A stretch of 64,000 nt of DNA from Leptodontidium sp. MPI-SDFR-AT-0119 (GCA_020726505.1 JAHLEZ010000016.1:1674001-1738000), one strand, 5' to 3'; counted from the stretch's first letter, positions 11,772 to 23,686 are shown. Numbers and translations are program-made. Notes: generated by a model from the sequence alone, not told the origin.

Positions 11772-13756
11772 AGTCCCCACCCCACCATTCCGATCACCCC
11801 CCTATTCCGATCACCTCGCTTAGCACACCGCTTTTTTACTTACCTACTTTTAATAATTAATAATTATTTTATTCTCTTATCGATTTTCTTGATTTTAAAA
11901 TAATAACTAAGACGATTATTATACTAAAATATACTAAAGACGATATAATTCTAGCTCTTAATACGATTAAAAATAGCAAATTTATACGATCAATCGCAAA
12001 AAAGTAAGATATACTATACTCTACTCTTTATAGCCGATTTTATAATACAAACACTTATTAATAAGCTACTAGTCATTTGCAAAAGCTACTTATAGTATTA
12101 AAAGGGCGTCTTAGGCATTAGATTTTGACTTAAGAGACATTAGGGTTTAGTATTACTTATGTGTAAGTACGGCTTTTTAGGAACCGATTTTGCGTACTTT
12201 AAAGAGATCCTTTGTTGCTGAGAAAATAATAAGTAAAATGATTTTTTAAATGAAATCCTATTTTAAGTATTAAGAAGTAATATTTTATCAATTTTATATA
12301 TATTAATAACGTAATATCCGAGGTTATTAAGCTATAATTCCAGAAATTACAGATTCGAACTATCAAAGTAATTCTACCTGAAAATCGATGAAATATAGAT
12401 GAAGTAGGGATTATAAAAGGCCTTGGAATTAATAGCTTAGTTATTAGCTTTATAAAATAATGTTTTATATAGCGAAAACAACTTAGTTCTCAGTTTTAGA
12501 CCTTGTTTATTAAATATATCTTTATTACTAGTAATAAAACTACTTTATTTGTAATATATAAGGGGAAATCGGTCTAGTAATAGTATTTTTTTAACAAATA
12601 TTAACTTATTTACGAATTTACAATTCATAGTAATAGAGAATAAATAAACAAATAACGCTACATATTAGAGTAGTTTGAAAGGTCTTTATCCCTTAAACGC
12701 AACCACTTGATTAATAACCTTAATTACCAATCCTAGACGGCTATAGAAGTTATAAGATTACGAAATTTATATAAAAGTACTTGGAATATAATATATTTCT
12801 ATTGTTTTTACCTGTATATTGTGACCACCTGTCGTCACGTGTGTACTGGCTATGCCGCATCGGGCCTAGCCTGATTAGTCAGCCTCTCCTTAAGAGAGTA
12901 CTTCGTGTTCCTGTAGCTTTCTCTCCTCAATTGATTCTTCTAAGTCAGACCGTCACATATATACGTTATACGTTCTATAACCTTTGGATTTATTAATTTT
13001 CTCTCTTCTTAAGGTAACTTACCGAAAACACCTTAATTTATTAGTATTAATAATTAATTCTACTCTAATTAGCAAGCGTAACATCTTAATATACTATTAC
13101 AAGGCACGGGAAGAAAGCTTAACAAGTACGAATATCAGAGTTAGTTAAAGAGTTACCGATTTATAGCTAATATTAATAGCAAAACCACTTATAAGCCGAT
13201 TATTATTAGAGAATAACAATTAAGAATTAGAAATTAGTGTTTTTAAAGACCTTTAGGCTATTAAGGAAATAAAGGAATCATCGATTATATAATCTACGCC
13301 AAAGACCAGTAAAAAATTCCGATTATAAATCAATACTTTAATTAAATTTGTATATAATAATCCTTTAATACAACGATTACTTTTTTTACAAAAAATTATT
13401 AAAGCCTTAAACTAAAAGGATTCCGCTCTTAGCTAAGCAAAGATAAAGATATAACAATTAAAGGCTAAATTAGATTAATTACAATCACGAAAAAAACGAA
13501 AAGTTCAAACTAGCTTAAATTCCAAGTTTGCAAATATTTAAGTTATTTAAAGAGCTCAAATTATAACTAGAAATCAGGAAATTATAACTATTAATTCAGA
13601 TTTAGTAGAAGATTCTAAAGTTATAAAAGATTATATAAAAGTTAAACCGTTATAAAATTATTAAGTATTATTTACAAGTGGTAGTAAAATTCCAGGGTGA
13701 TTGGAATGGGGGGTGGGGTGGGGGGTTTGGGGGTGATCGGAATAGGAGTAGGGACT
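11772..13756 (+). mobile_element. Tc1/mariner-superfamily pogo (Fot1-like) element, RIP-degraded, 1985 bp
   Basis: The ends AGTCCCCACCCCACC (left) and the inverse of AGTCCCTACTCCTATT (right) lie next to TA dinucleotides at 11770-11771 and 13757-13758, the usual Tc1/mariner/pogo target. Subterminal ATTCCGATCACCCCC motifs occur in inverse orientation at both ends. The length fits fungal pogo elements (about 1.9 kb). Inside is a plus-strand transposase full of stops. A less AT-rich patch at about 12812-12970 differs from its surroundings and may be a later small insertion. Confidence 0.75.
11925..13655 (+). pseudogene. pogo-type transposase, heavily RIP-mutated
   Basis: The N-terminal part (about 11930-12150) reads YTKDDIILALNTIKN, SIAKK and HQ/ILTQETLGFSITY-like blocks, matching the psq-type and CENP-B-type helix-turn-helix domains of pogo transposases. 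The C-terminal part (about 13270-13650) reads TPKTSKKFRL, QRLLFLQKIIKALN, KIKIQQLKAKLDQLQ (stops read as Gln) and RKKRK, the usual pogo tail. Most stops are TAA or TAG in place of CAA, CAG or TGG. The central DDE domain is too AT-shifted to read by eye. Confidence 0.65.
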
Positions 13757-15110
13757 TATTAGCCTTATCTGTGTTGTGTTTGTGTATGAGATGGACCCTT
13801 GTATTGCTGACACATCGAAGTCGTCTCGTGAAGCGATTGGTTGAAAAACGCAGTGATATTATCTCGCGAGAGATTGTCCAGATGAGAGCTTGCATACGTC
13901 GTCGCTGGGTTTTAACTGGGAGATTGGTAGGTTTCTAGCTCTAGTGATGGTCGCTCAAATTGATTCTATTATTAATGTTATGAGAGATAAGAAAGTACAG
14001 TGCTGAGAAATAAAGTTTTGGTTGAACTGGTCATCACGGGACTTATGGGATCTTGGAGAGATCATAAGGGATTATTTTTAGTATCTGTCTTATGATACCG
14101 GGTCTCTGTACAACGGCCAAGCTCGCGAGACTGCTCAGAAGCCAAAAATGGCATAGCAAAGCCAGGAGCAGGTCCAAAGGTGCTGCGAGTCAGCTTGTCC
14201 AACAGTAAGATGGTCCTAATCAGTTTACCACTAACCCACGTCGAAAGGCACGCGGCCTTGAGCGTTCGCACAGCAGAGCTAATGGCTGGCTGGCAAGCTT
14301 CTTTGAATCCGGTATTCTTATTGATAATACTGAACATAATCATCGTTACATTGATCAGATAATTGATAAATAGAAATGAGACCTTCGGGTATTGACTCGG
14401 GATGGCGTCGTATAGCAAGGCCACACTGGAGGCAAGCTCACAGCATATGGAATCATTCTCGAGGGTGCTATGAATGCTATGATTTATCCCGTTAGTGACT
14501 GATGATGGTGGTTTTCTGATCATGAGCTTCAGGAATGTGTAACGCTTGAGGAGGTCAGTCATGGGTAACTCAAAGTCTCCAAATGGGTCTTAGATCAGAC
14601 TTACGAGATACATCTAGAGACTTTGCTTGATTTGTAGCTATTGCAAATCTAAGAACTGCTCTTCGAAGGATTTTGAGGGCTTGTGGCACAAAGTCGACGG
14701 CATAGTTCTCCAAGCTTGTTCGAGTAATGGCTCGAGGTAGACATCAACAACGTTACGACTAGCAAAGGAATTTGAATCGTCACAATAAACGACTCTCCAT
14801 ACGTTGCCCACGATTTTGAAATAAGAAACCATAGCTTTGAGGTGTGGGATATGAGAGTGCTTTGACTCGAGTGTGTCAGCCTGTCTCTCTGCCGTTTCCT
14901 CATCTTGCTGTGTGACCGACTCCTTCAGGCGCTCAAAACATTCGTCAGTTATATTTTTGGGATAATCCACATTAGTCTTAATATCTTATATCAGGAATGG
15001 TCGGCCGGTCTCGAGTGATAGTCTACTATCTAACACGTAGATAAACCACCATAAACATCGATACAATTCCTTTTTATATGGGGGCATGTCTTTGTACGTG
15101 TCATGACGAT

Positions 15111-15715
15111 CAGCGTGTCAAATGAATAGACTAGAATAGAATAACACGTGATTATTCTATTCTATTCAACAAAATTAGCTCTTATTCTATTCTACTTAAC
15201 TAATATTAGGTTATTATTCTATTCTAGTTAAATAAGGCCGAATAGTTGCTGAGTAAGGGGCTAGCTAGCCAATCAGAGCCTCTCGCTTAATTTAAGGCTC
15301 AGGAGGCACGACAACTTTACCTAATTTGGAAAGGTTTCTCTACTAAGCTAAGAAATAGGCTTAATAAAGAGACTTTTGAGAAAATAATTTACCTTAATTT
15401 GGGGAATATTAGACGACGAAGAAAGAAAAGAATATAAAGCGGTAATAAAAGGCTTAGATATAAAAGATAATCCGTTTTATATTAAAGAAAAAAGTTAGTT
15501 ATTTATTTAGTTATTAGTTAATTATAATTTTATTTAATAAAAGTCTTTTATCTTTTAATCTTTCTAAAAATAGAGCTGAATAGTTAAATATTAATTAACT
15601 AACTAAAAATAACTATTCTATTCAAGTCAAATATCTGTTATTCATATTCTATTCTATTCTAGTTAACTAGAATAGAATATTAGTTAACTAGTTTGAATAA
15701 TCTTTTGACACGCTG
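15111..15715. mobile_element. Non-autonomous hAT (MITE-like), 605 bp
   Basis: The ends CAGCGTGTCAAA (15111-15122) and TTTGACACGCTG (15704-15715) are perfect inverse copies. They are flanked by identical 8-bp duplications ATGACGAT at 15103-15110 and 15716-15723. Subterminal TATTCTATTCTA motifs recur in both orientations. There is no transposase frame. The terminal sequence differs from the other hAT families in this window, so it is a separate family. Confidence 0.88.
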
Positions 15716-15723
15716 ATGACGAT

Positions 15724-15883
15724 GCAAACCTTAGATATGAGCGCTTGATATGACTTAAGCCAATGTCTTTTCAGCTTTCTATGTGGCGCCTAGTCCGAAT
15801 AGATAGATACCCTAAAATATCCGTCAGCAAGATGCAATATCATGGTCAGTGTTCCAAGCAAAATCGCGAGTTCAAAGACCAGC
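15724..15883. other. Short unique spacer between two transposons
   Basis: About 160 bases of normal composition separate the non-autonomous hAT and the large AT-rich hAT relic. It may be a scrap of the transcription-factor locus. No coding motif is seen. Confidence 0.35.
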
Positions 15884-18356
15884 GTAAAAAATGATTTGAT
15901 TTGATTTGATTAATGGCTATTAATCATATTCAAATCAAGTAAAATCTTAATTAATTATAATTAAATCAAATCAAATCAAATCAGTTAAGTATTAATTAAT
16001 TAATTTAATTAATAAAAGAGCCGCATCCTAATTAGGACTAAATTATAAAACTAAGCTTAAAAAGGGTTAATATATACTAATAATAAAATCAGTTGAAGTC
16101 TAAGAGTCTCAGTTAATTTAGAAAGCCTCGCTTAACCTAAATAGAGTAAGAAACATACTTTATTTAAATTATAATACTTAATTAGTAATACATATTAGAT
16201 TAGTAAGCCTTATAAATAACGTAGTAATAGTGTAGTCTATTTTAAATTCAAAAACCAAAAGGTTTTATTAATAAAAAGACTATTTATAAGCAAGTATTGT
16301 GTATTTGTTAGCAAATTCCAAATATTAATTTAAAGAATTCGATAAATTTCTACTTATTATAAATTAACTACGCTTAATTTTAAATTACTATTATAATAAC
16401 TTATAATAGTTATTATTACTAATTGTGATTTATAATAAATAAAATTAATTAGAAAGTAATATTCTTTATATAAACGAAGGTTTTCTTATTCAAAAGTCGA
16501 CTTTATTTTTATTAAAAACTAACTAGTCTTATAATTAATACTTATATTATAATTGCTATGATTATTACTATTTATATTATTATTACTTTTACAAAATGTC
16601 TTAAAAAAACTTTATTACGCTTAATTTAAAGTAAAATCAACCGAATTTCGAATTGGAGTCTTTAAAAGAGCCTTCTTTTATATTTAAAAAGAAATTATTC
16701 TCGAAGACTTTAGACTTCCCTAAAGAAAATCCTAAAATTTTGAAGAATTTTTAATTAGTTATTATTAAGTATTTAGTTATAGGCTATTAGTAAGTAATTC
16801 TTATTTTTATTAATTAATTAATAAATAAAACACTAACTTATTTATTAGAAAACGTGGTATTAGTAACAAGTATATTAATCGACTAGTAATTATATCACTT
16901 ATTATCGTTCCTTATATATACGCTTTAATATTAACCAACTTCTTAATAGCTTATTAAGTAATAATAGTAAGTTATTTTATTAATACATTTATTAAAAGAA
17001 ATTACTACTACTAATAATAAATACTTCTAACGCTAAATCTTCATAAGACTCTTCGATTACTATAATGAACGCTTTCTCTCGATAAAGAACTAATAAGCGT
17101 AAAAAGCCGGAAAAGGAATTGTTTAATATTAATAAGTTTAAGAATTTACTCCTTAACTTTATTATATTAAAAAATATCTTTTTTGAAGCCATTTTTAATA
17201 TATCTTTTAAGAAATTTGTCTTTTATCTTAATAAGTAAGTTAAATTATTTTTATTATAAATAATATACTAATAAAGTAATTATAATTAAGTACCTCCTAT
17301 TTATCTAGCAATTATTAAAGAGGAATTAAATTCTATTTATTTATTAAAGCAAAATATAATTAAAAAGGAATCATGAGAAGTTATTCTAATAATAACTTTT
17401 CTTTAACTTTAAACGCTTAAACTACTATTAATTAAAACATTTATCTTAGTATTACAATATAAGTTTATAATCTAATAATTTATAATATTATAACTAATTT
17501 ATTATTAATCTAATCATTTTATAAATACCGACTTCAAATTAAAAAAGCTATTTATTAGCTATGCGACCTCTTACTAAACCACGCTCTAGAGCTTCTATGT
17601 TTCAAGTCTTATTAGAGACTATAAAGGAATATAATATCAAATATAATTACTAATCGTGTAATAGAATTAAAAGACATAACACGAGGTTTAATAATACTCT
17701 TATTAATACTTTAAAATTATATTTTTTAAGAGAATCAATTAAATTTTAAGGCGATATAATTTATTTAGCTCACGTGCTTAACTTAATTATTTAAGATATC
17801 TTAAAACTCTTAATAAAACCCCTTATAATAATATTAACGATAACGATATCTATTAACAAGAGAATAATTAAGAAAAGGAACATAAAGGTAAGTCTCTAAT
17901 AATATATCTTATAATTATTATAATATATCTTATAATATTTACTAATAGTTTATTTAGATATATCTCTTTGGCAAAAAATAAGAAAAATAATTATTAGAAT
18001 TTAATATTCACAGGAGAATAAGGGAAACTTCGATATATAAGTTAAAGCTTTAAAATTAAAAATCCTCGGCTACTTTAATGAAGTAAGTTTTATTAATATT
18101 ATTAAAATAAATTTATATTTATACATTAACTTATTATTAAATTAAAAAACTCGATAATGTTTAATAGCTAATTTATTTAAAGATTTTTATACCTTTAGCA
18201 AGCTATTAAAACCGTTATAAGCTTATTAATTACTAAGTCTTTCGAAAAGAATAAAGAAATTCTTCTTTTAAAAGACTTAAAAATAATCTATTTAAAAAAG
18301 TACTTAAAAATATTTAATATCTTCGTAAAGCCTATTACGAAACTATAAGAATACTA

Positions 18357-18600
18357 GCCACATACAAGAGCTTCATGTAAACAACCAATACAAAGCTAAT
18401 AACCGATGCGAGCCTTCGATACAAAGCTAATAAACTTAATATAAAGCTAATAACCGATGCAAAGCTAATAACCGATACAAAGCTAATAACCGATGCAAAG
18501 CTAATAACCGATGCAAAGCTAATAACCGATACAAAGCTAATAACCGATGCGAGCTCTTGATACAAAGCTAATAACCGATGCGAAAGCTTGGTACTCAAAG
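18357..18600. repeat. 18-bp minisatellite (about 10 copies) inside the hAT relic
   Basis: The unit is AAAGCTAATAACCGATGC or ...GATAC, repeated head to tail with small spacers such as GAGCCTTCGATAC. It expands within the transposase region of the hAT relic between recognisable upstream and downstream blocks. The minus-strand open frame through it (VISFAS repeats) is an artefact of the repeat. Confidence 0.85.
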
Positions 18601-19675
18601 TAGTTATATAGACCTAGAAATGCCCCCTCAATAGAATCATCATTCACACCATCATTCTCTATCTTACAGAAACTTTAAGCCAAGAAATACCTAATAATAT
18701 ATTACTTGCTTCCTAAGGTATATAAATTATATTTTCGATTACAAGAATTAAAAAAGAAATAAACGTAAGTATTATTTTTATTAATATGATTCTTAATTTT
18801 ATTTAATACTAATTTGATTCTAGGACCCAAATTTCACTAACGCTATTAATAAAGGACTTATAAAGCTCTGAAAGTACTATCCTAAAACAGGAAATACAAG
18901 CGAGAAAAATAAGAGCTTATATTTAGCTTTAATATTAAACCCTTAAATTAAACAAGAGGGTTTAGAAGTTATCGGATTATCTCGAAATTAAGTATTCGAT
19001 ATATATTATAAATATCTTTTAATTTATAATATATAAGTTTATATATAAATTAAATTTTTAATAAATTACTAATTAAATAAATAAATTTAAAGTTGATTTC
19101 GCGCTAGTAAATCCTCCTATCGAAGAAGCTTTAAATTTAGCTCTTAAGAATAACGACGATGATTTTGATATTTATATTTAAGAAGACGAGATTAACGAAT
19201 TAAGGGAATTAAATCGCTATTTCTAAGAGCCTAAAGCTAATAAAGTTATAAGTAATGTAACTTCTTATATTATATTACATATACTAATATTATAATAAAC
19301 TATACTTCTTACTTTTTGGCTTTTAAATAAAAAGAAATACCCTGTATTATCTTTAATAACTAGAAATTTCTTATAAATTCCGGCTACTTTAGCGCCGAGT
19401 AAGAGGGTTTTTTAAGTTAAGGGGCTCTTATTATTAATAATCTTAGAAATCGGCTAGTAAAAGATACGTTCGAGAAGATTATATACTTAAAAAGTTAGGG
19501 AGTTATTAAAGAGAAAAAAGAAGAAGACGATATAAGAGAAGAAGTTATAAATATAAAAATAATAACTTATTTTTATTAAATAGGTTTAATAGTTAGTTTA
19601 TTAATTATTTAATTAAATTGTTTATAAGTTGATTATTCTTTAATTCATTTTTTATTTAGTAAATTACTCGCTTAT

Positions 19676-19850
19676 TGTCGTGCACCAGGACCACCAGGGC
19701 CTACGGTGGTCGCTAGAACTAACCAAAAGCTGCTTATGTAACTAGATCTCTGGAGCTCCCGTATGGCTAGGGAGCTACCCCTTTACTTTACAATTCAAGA
19801 CTTTCAAACTACCTGAAGCTCCTCCCTACAGTGCTCGACACTTATTTAAT
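19676..19850. other. GC-richer island in AT-rich relic
   Basis: About 175 bases of near-normal GC content (GTGCACCAGGACCACCAGG onward) are embedded in sequence that is otherwise strongly AT-biased. It is probably a younger short insertion or a segment missed by RIP. No frame or terminal repeat is seen. Confidence 0.4.
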
Positions 19851-19975
19851 ATATTCTTATATTATATATAAATATCTAAAGAAAATAGTCATTAATTAGA
19901 TTAATTTAGATTTAATTAATCAAAATCAAATCAAATCAAGTAAAATTTTGATTAGTAAATATTAGTAAATTCTGA

Positions 19976-21859
19976 CTTTTACTCAACTTTTTACTTCTAC
20001 TTTTACTTATTTTCTTATTCTTATTTTCCATTAACTTTTTTAAATCCTAATATTACTGCCACTTCTTTTAATTATAATTATAATTATAATAGCTACGCTT
20101 TAGTTTTAAGAATAACTACTATTTTAATTCCCCCTCTTGTCTTTTTAGTAATAATAATTTACTTTCATATTCCACTTACTACGCCTTAATTTGCTACCCC
20201 TTTATCTACTACGACTCGATCTATTCCGACTTAATCTATTACGCGTTAATCTCTTTAACTCTTATAAGCCTTAATAAGTATATCTTTATTTCTTATTTTT
20301 CTTACTCTTACTACGTTATTTTAAGTTATATAAGATTACTTTAAGTTCGTATTTTTATTAGTAAGTTATTTTTAATTATTTAGGTTTACGTTAAGTTGGT
20401 ATTTTTATTACTAAGTTATTTCTCATTATTTAAGTTCACGTTAAGTTTATATTATTATTACTAAGTTATTTCTAGTTATTTAAGTTCGATCAGTGTGAGT
20501 AAAATTAATCATATAAATCAATTAATATTTAATTAATTTGATTTAATTTTAACTTTTAATAAAGTTAAAGTTTACTTTCCCTACGAATTTAAACTTTAAT
20601 TACTACTAAAGTTTTAAATATAATAAATCTTTTTTATAACGTTTATAGTTTATCGTAAATTAGTATTATAATTAATCCCAATTCCTTATTACGGCTAGGA
20701 ATAATAGATATTTTAAGAATTCGCATTATTATAGAAAAGTAATAATATTTATTTATATACTCACTTAGCGCTATTATTAATCGTAGCCTTATTAAAATTA
20801 AAATCGGCTACTACTCTTAAATTAAGTTTGTAATTATAATAAACTAAGATCTTACTTATGCCATAACTAAAAGCTATAAGTAATTAAAATAATATATACG
20901 TAATTTTAAGAATTTAATAATATTTATTTACTTTTGTACCTAATACTGTAAAGAGAGCATAAACAAAAGCTCTAGAATAAGGTGCAGAGCACCAGAGGCT
21001 GAGCCCTTTGGGCACTAGGTCTTCAATGCGAGGTGGAAAAAGTCTTTAATTCTTTTCTAAAATATAACGTGGCAAGACCTCTTACACTACCCTAGAGGCA
21101 GTTTAGTTCATGCCTTAGAAGCCTTAGGCTTCATAGTGTAAAGCTAGCCCTAATTGCCGCCTTACAGTACTACTTTTACTTTAACCGCAAGTCGTTTGTT
21201 ATAACTAATTATAATTTATTATTATAGCGAACTAATTCTCTTATTATAGCTAATTATAATCCTCAGTTAACCCCGCTACTAAAACTACACGTCGTAATAA
21301 TTTTAAATACAGTTACAACTCGATTTATTTCTTAATAATAGTTATTATTATATAATTATTAATTTTGTAAAATAATACTAATAATAGTAATTAATTAATT
21401 TAATTTTTACTTCTTTATTTACGATTTCGAGTATTTATTCTAGTATTACGACGATTACTATTGTAGTTTTAATATAATAATGATTTTAATAAGGTAAGGC
21501 CCGTGTAACTCTCATTGATACGGCTAATTAGTATCGCGCATTACTATGAATGCGGCCAATTAGTAAAAGTGTTATTGTGTAATGTGTATATAGCCAAGAC
21601 GGGGCTGCCGCTACTGCCTCAGCTAATTAGTAAAAGCGTTACTATGTAATGCGCGGGCGAATACTGTTAGGGAATTAATTAAGCAAATGCCTAAAAGATG
21701 TAAAGTAGTGATCGAAGCATAGAGGATATATAAATTACTAAGAAATTAATATAAAGCAGCATTGCCAAGTATCTAGTGTACATAGGTTCGCGCTTAGATA
21801 GCAAAGGTTAGATTATTACCCTTGATACGAAGTACGTCGCTGTGTAGCATGTCCGGAAA
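19976..21859. other. AT-rich transposon debris, no gene
   Basis: This is mostly low-GC sequence with stops in all frames. A CAGTGTGAGTAAAATTAATC segment at about 20507 followed by ATTTAATT repeats resembles another hAT left end. A second GC-richer patch at 20940-21185 contains the inverted pair TTACACTA / TAGTGTAA. 21500-21840 has repeated GCTAATTAGTA and ATGCGCGGGC-like words suggestive of LTR debris. Nothing can be named firmly. Confidence 0.4.
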
Positions 21860-23686
21860 TCACCCGTACACCCGTGTTTTCTGTAATGGATTCGTGAGTA
21901 CACCCGCTAGCTGAAGAGTCAATTGGCCCACGCTGCTCTCTGGCCGAACATCACGGTACTGAATTGAAACCTCCTCGCAAGCTGTAATGAACTTGTCTTC
22001 GGTTGCGTTTCCAAAGCCAGCGGGATATAAGTCCGGTCTCAAAGCCTTCAACAGCCACCAGCTCTCAAATTCGACCCGATTGACCCAGTACCTCTGCAAA
22101 AACATGGCAACAAACGCCCGTGCCGTAACTAGGATCGAAAGGGCTAACGCTGCTACTGGAAGGACGGCCACGAGCGTAACGGATATAAACAGTTTGTACG
22201 GCCCCGTGCCGAAGAACGGTTGTTCCAGCTTAAGATACGTTTGCCGCGAGATGGCATAGGCCATCAAAGTCCACTGGTTGCGAATATATGACGTGAACAG
22301 ATCGGAGAAACTAACGTCCGGCCCCGTGTTGTTAGCAATATACGAAACCGACCCGCCGGGGACATCGTTATCTGAGACTATGGTGTATTGCCAGCTGGCT
22401 CCGTAGTTGAGCATGACAGTGGCAAGAGTCGGTCGATCATCGACAACCTCGCCCCAGATGGTGTTGTTGGTGTGATTCAACGGCGGCCAGAAGCCCTCTT
22501 GCCATTGTCCCCCCGTCTCAGCACGAAATGTACAACTCAACCCGGCGCCCAAAAGGGTTTGTTCGACGGCGCCATAGCCATTGAGGTCCATATACACGCT
22601 GCCAAGAGATGTGACAGAGTCGACGGCAACGCCCCGCATGTTGGGAAGTAGATCTCTGGCAAGCATAATAATATCATACTCACCAAGACTGCTGAATGGA
22701 CCGGTCTCGTTGACTCTGAGGAGGAGGTGGACACCCGAGTTCCATTGAGGCATAGTGCCAATGTCAAAGACAGCGGCAAGCTTTCCATCAAGGTAGATAC
22801 TAGTATTGGTCTCATACCCCGTCCCAGTAGACACGACTGAAATAGCCCTCTCTTTGCAAGAGACCCACATGGCCATCCACGGCAGATCGTTTCCTTCACT
22901 GAGTTTCCACCCGGTAGGTAGAGTCGCGATTGTGACATTCGCGCCCAGTGAAGGGTCGCCGATATTTCCGTACTTCGTGACTGTTTGTTGGCCCCCAGAA
23001 TTCACCTCTTCGAGATAGTCCCAGGCATGAATAGATGCATTTGTCAGGATGTTGAGCTTCGAGCCGCCTTGATCGCAGATGAACAAGCCAGTCTCCTCTA
23101 CCTTATCAGCAGGACAGGCAAAGGCGACGTCCGGAACCAGAGCAACCATCTCGCCGCTCGTGGGAAGGGATTCATATCTGAATGAAGAGGATGTCGCAGT
23201 CATGGCAACAAGAGAAGCAGCGCCTAGTATGACGTGAAACTTGAAGGACAACGGCAGAGCATTGAAATTTTGCAGCTGCCCCAGGGACAAAAATGGCTTG
23301 CACGTGGTTATCAGGTTGCGTGCCGTCATAGAGTGTCCATTCGTTACGTCGAGCACCGCTGAAGCCCAGGCGGATCGCAGAAAGACGATACCCATGATGA
23401 ACGTAGCCACTTTACTGCTTGTGGAGATCACGATGCTAGTAAGTCGCGTATCTTGTTTCGGAACTAGTAGCGGCCCGTGAATCCAGAGAGCGGTGATTGC
23501 CACTAGACATGCTGCCAGGAAAAGGAACCCGAGTGGGAGAAATGATAGAAGGCCAAGGTACTGACGGGCCCCGGAATTTTTCGAGCTTTCGGTTGCATAG
23601 TCATTAGGTGCAGCGTAGTTCGAATGTCGAGAATCCTTGTCGCTGTGTCTGCGCGATCCAGCACCAATGACAGGAGAAGTATCCAT
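21860..23686 (-). CDS. Multi-pass membrane protein with large glycosylated ectodomain, unknown function
   Basis: A single uninterrupted frame gives 608 residues from the ATG at 23686 (MDTSPVIGAGSRR). An in-frame ATG at 23746 would add 20 residues; I prefer the inner one because what follows is a conventional hydrophilic cytosolic leader. Numbered from the inner start, hydrophobic segments lie at about residues 45-70 (LGLLSFLPLGFLFLAACLV), 85-108, 150-165 and 510-540 (LFISVTLVAVLPVAALAL). Between the third and fourth lies a region of about 340 residues with several N-x-S/T sites (NAS, NVT, NTS, NET, NHT, NNT) and a few cysteines, consistent with an extracellular or luminal domain. This architecture is common in uncharacterised Pezizomycotina membrane proteins. 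Codon use and GC content are normal with no RIP signs, so the gene looks alive. Confidence 0.8.
   Translation of the reverse strand: MDTSPVIGAGSRRHSDKDSRHSNYAAPNDYATESSKNSGARQYLGLLSFLPLGFLFLAACLVAITALWIHGPLLVPKQDTRLTSIVISTSSKVATFIMGIVFLRSAWASAVLDVTNGHSMTARNLITTCKPFLSLGQLQNFNALPLSFKFHVILGAASLVAMTATSSSFRYESLPTSGEMVALVPDVAFACPADKVEETGLFICDQGGSKLNILTNASIHAWDYLEEVNSGGQQTVTKYGNIGDPSLGANVTIATLPTGWKLSEGNDLPWMAMWVSCKERAISVVSTGTGYETNTSIYLDGKLAAVFDIGTMPQWNSGVHLLLRVNETGPFSSLGEYDIIMLARDLLPNMRGVAVDSVTSLGSVYMDLNGYGAVEQTLLGAGLSCTFRAETGGQWQEGFWPPLNHTNNTIWGEVVDDRPTLATVMLNYGASWQYTIVSDNDVPGGSVSYIANNTGPDVSFSDLFTSYIRNQWTLMAYAISRQTYLKLEQPFFGTGPYKLFISVTLVAVLPVAALALSILVTARAFVAMFLQRYWVNRVEFESWWLLKALRPDLYPAGFGNATEDKFITACEEVSIQYRDVRPESSVGQLTLQLAGVLTNPLQKTRVYG

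Larger units (their letters stand above)
11581..14990 (-). pseudogene. Fungal-specific transcription factor (Zn2Cys6 type), split by a pogo element and lacking its N-terminus
   Basis: The minus strand carries pieces of a fungal transcription factor. 14970-14640 encodes a middle-homology-like segment (ITDECFERLKESV, HLKAMVSYFKIVGNVWRVVY). 14562-14080 continues the regulatory domain (CCELASSVALLYDAIPSQYPK, FLFINYLINVTMIMF, CQPAISSAVRTLKAAC). About 13910-13770 holds a Gln/Ser-rich part (ASSHLDNLSRDNITAFFNQS). The last exon, 11766-11581, encodes an acidic 61-residue tail (FDALDVQYGAF, WDLPDAHFGTLQH) that follows an intron acceptor CAG. A pogo element (11772-13756) sits in the last intron, five bases from that exon. 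A TAA replaces a Gln codon near 13915. The N-terminal Zn2Cys6 cluster is absent; sequence upstream of 14990 is transposon-derived. The Zn2Cys6 label is inferred from the regulatory domain and the acidic tail. Confidence 0.6.
15884..19975 (+). mobile_element. Large hAT element relic, extremely AT-rich (RIP)
   Basis: The left edge is CAGCGTAAAAAATGATTTG, followed by repeated ATTTG/CAAAT subterminal motifs. Inverse CAAATCAAATCAAG motifs occur near 19920-19945. Plus-strand transposase remnants are recognisable: IYLAHVLNLI at about 17755-17790 (hAT CxAHxxNL block), a DPNFTNAINKGL block at about 18825, ELNRYF at about 19205, and FLIPATLAPSKRVF at about 19365-19410 (hAT dimerisation motif, family form IPATSAPSERVF). 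Almost every frame has frequent TAA/TAG. The right end and TSD could not be fixed, so the right coordinate is approximate. Confidence 0.65.

Noticed and set aside
12812..12970. Possible solo LTR within the pogo relic
   Set aside because: The patch is less AT-rich and starts TGTATATTGTG, but no matching end, TSD or second copy is visible.
18335..18598. Minus-strand open frame with repeated VISFAS residues
   Set aside because: It is a translation of the 18-bp minisatellite, not a gene.
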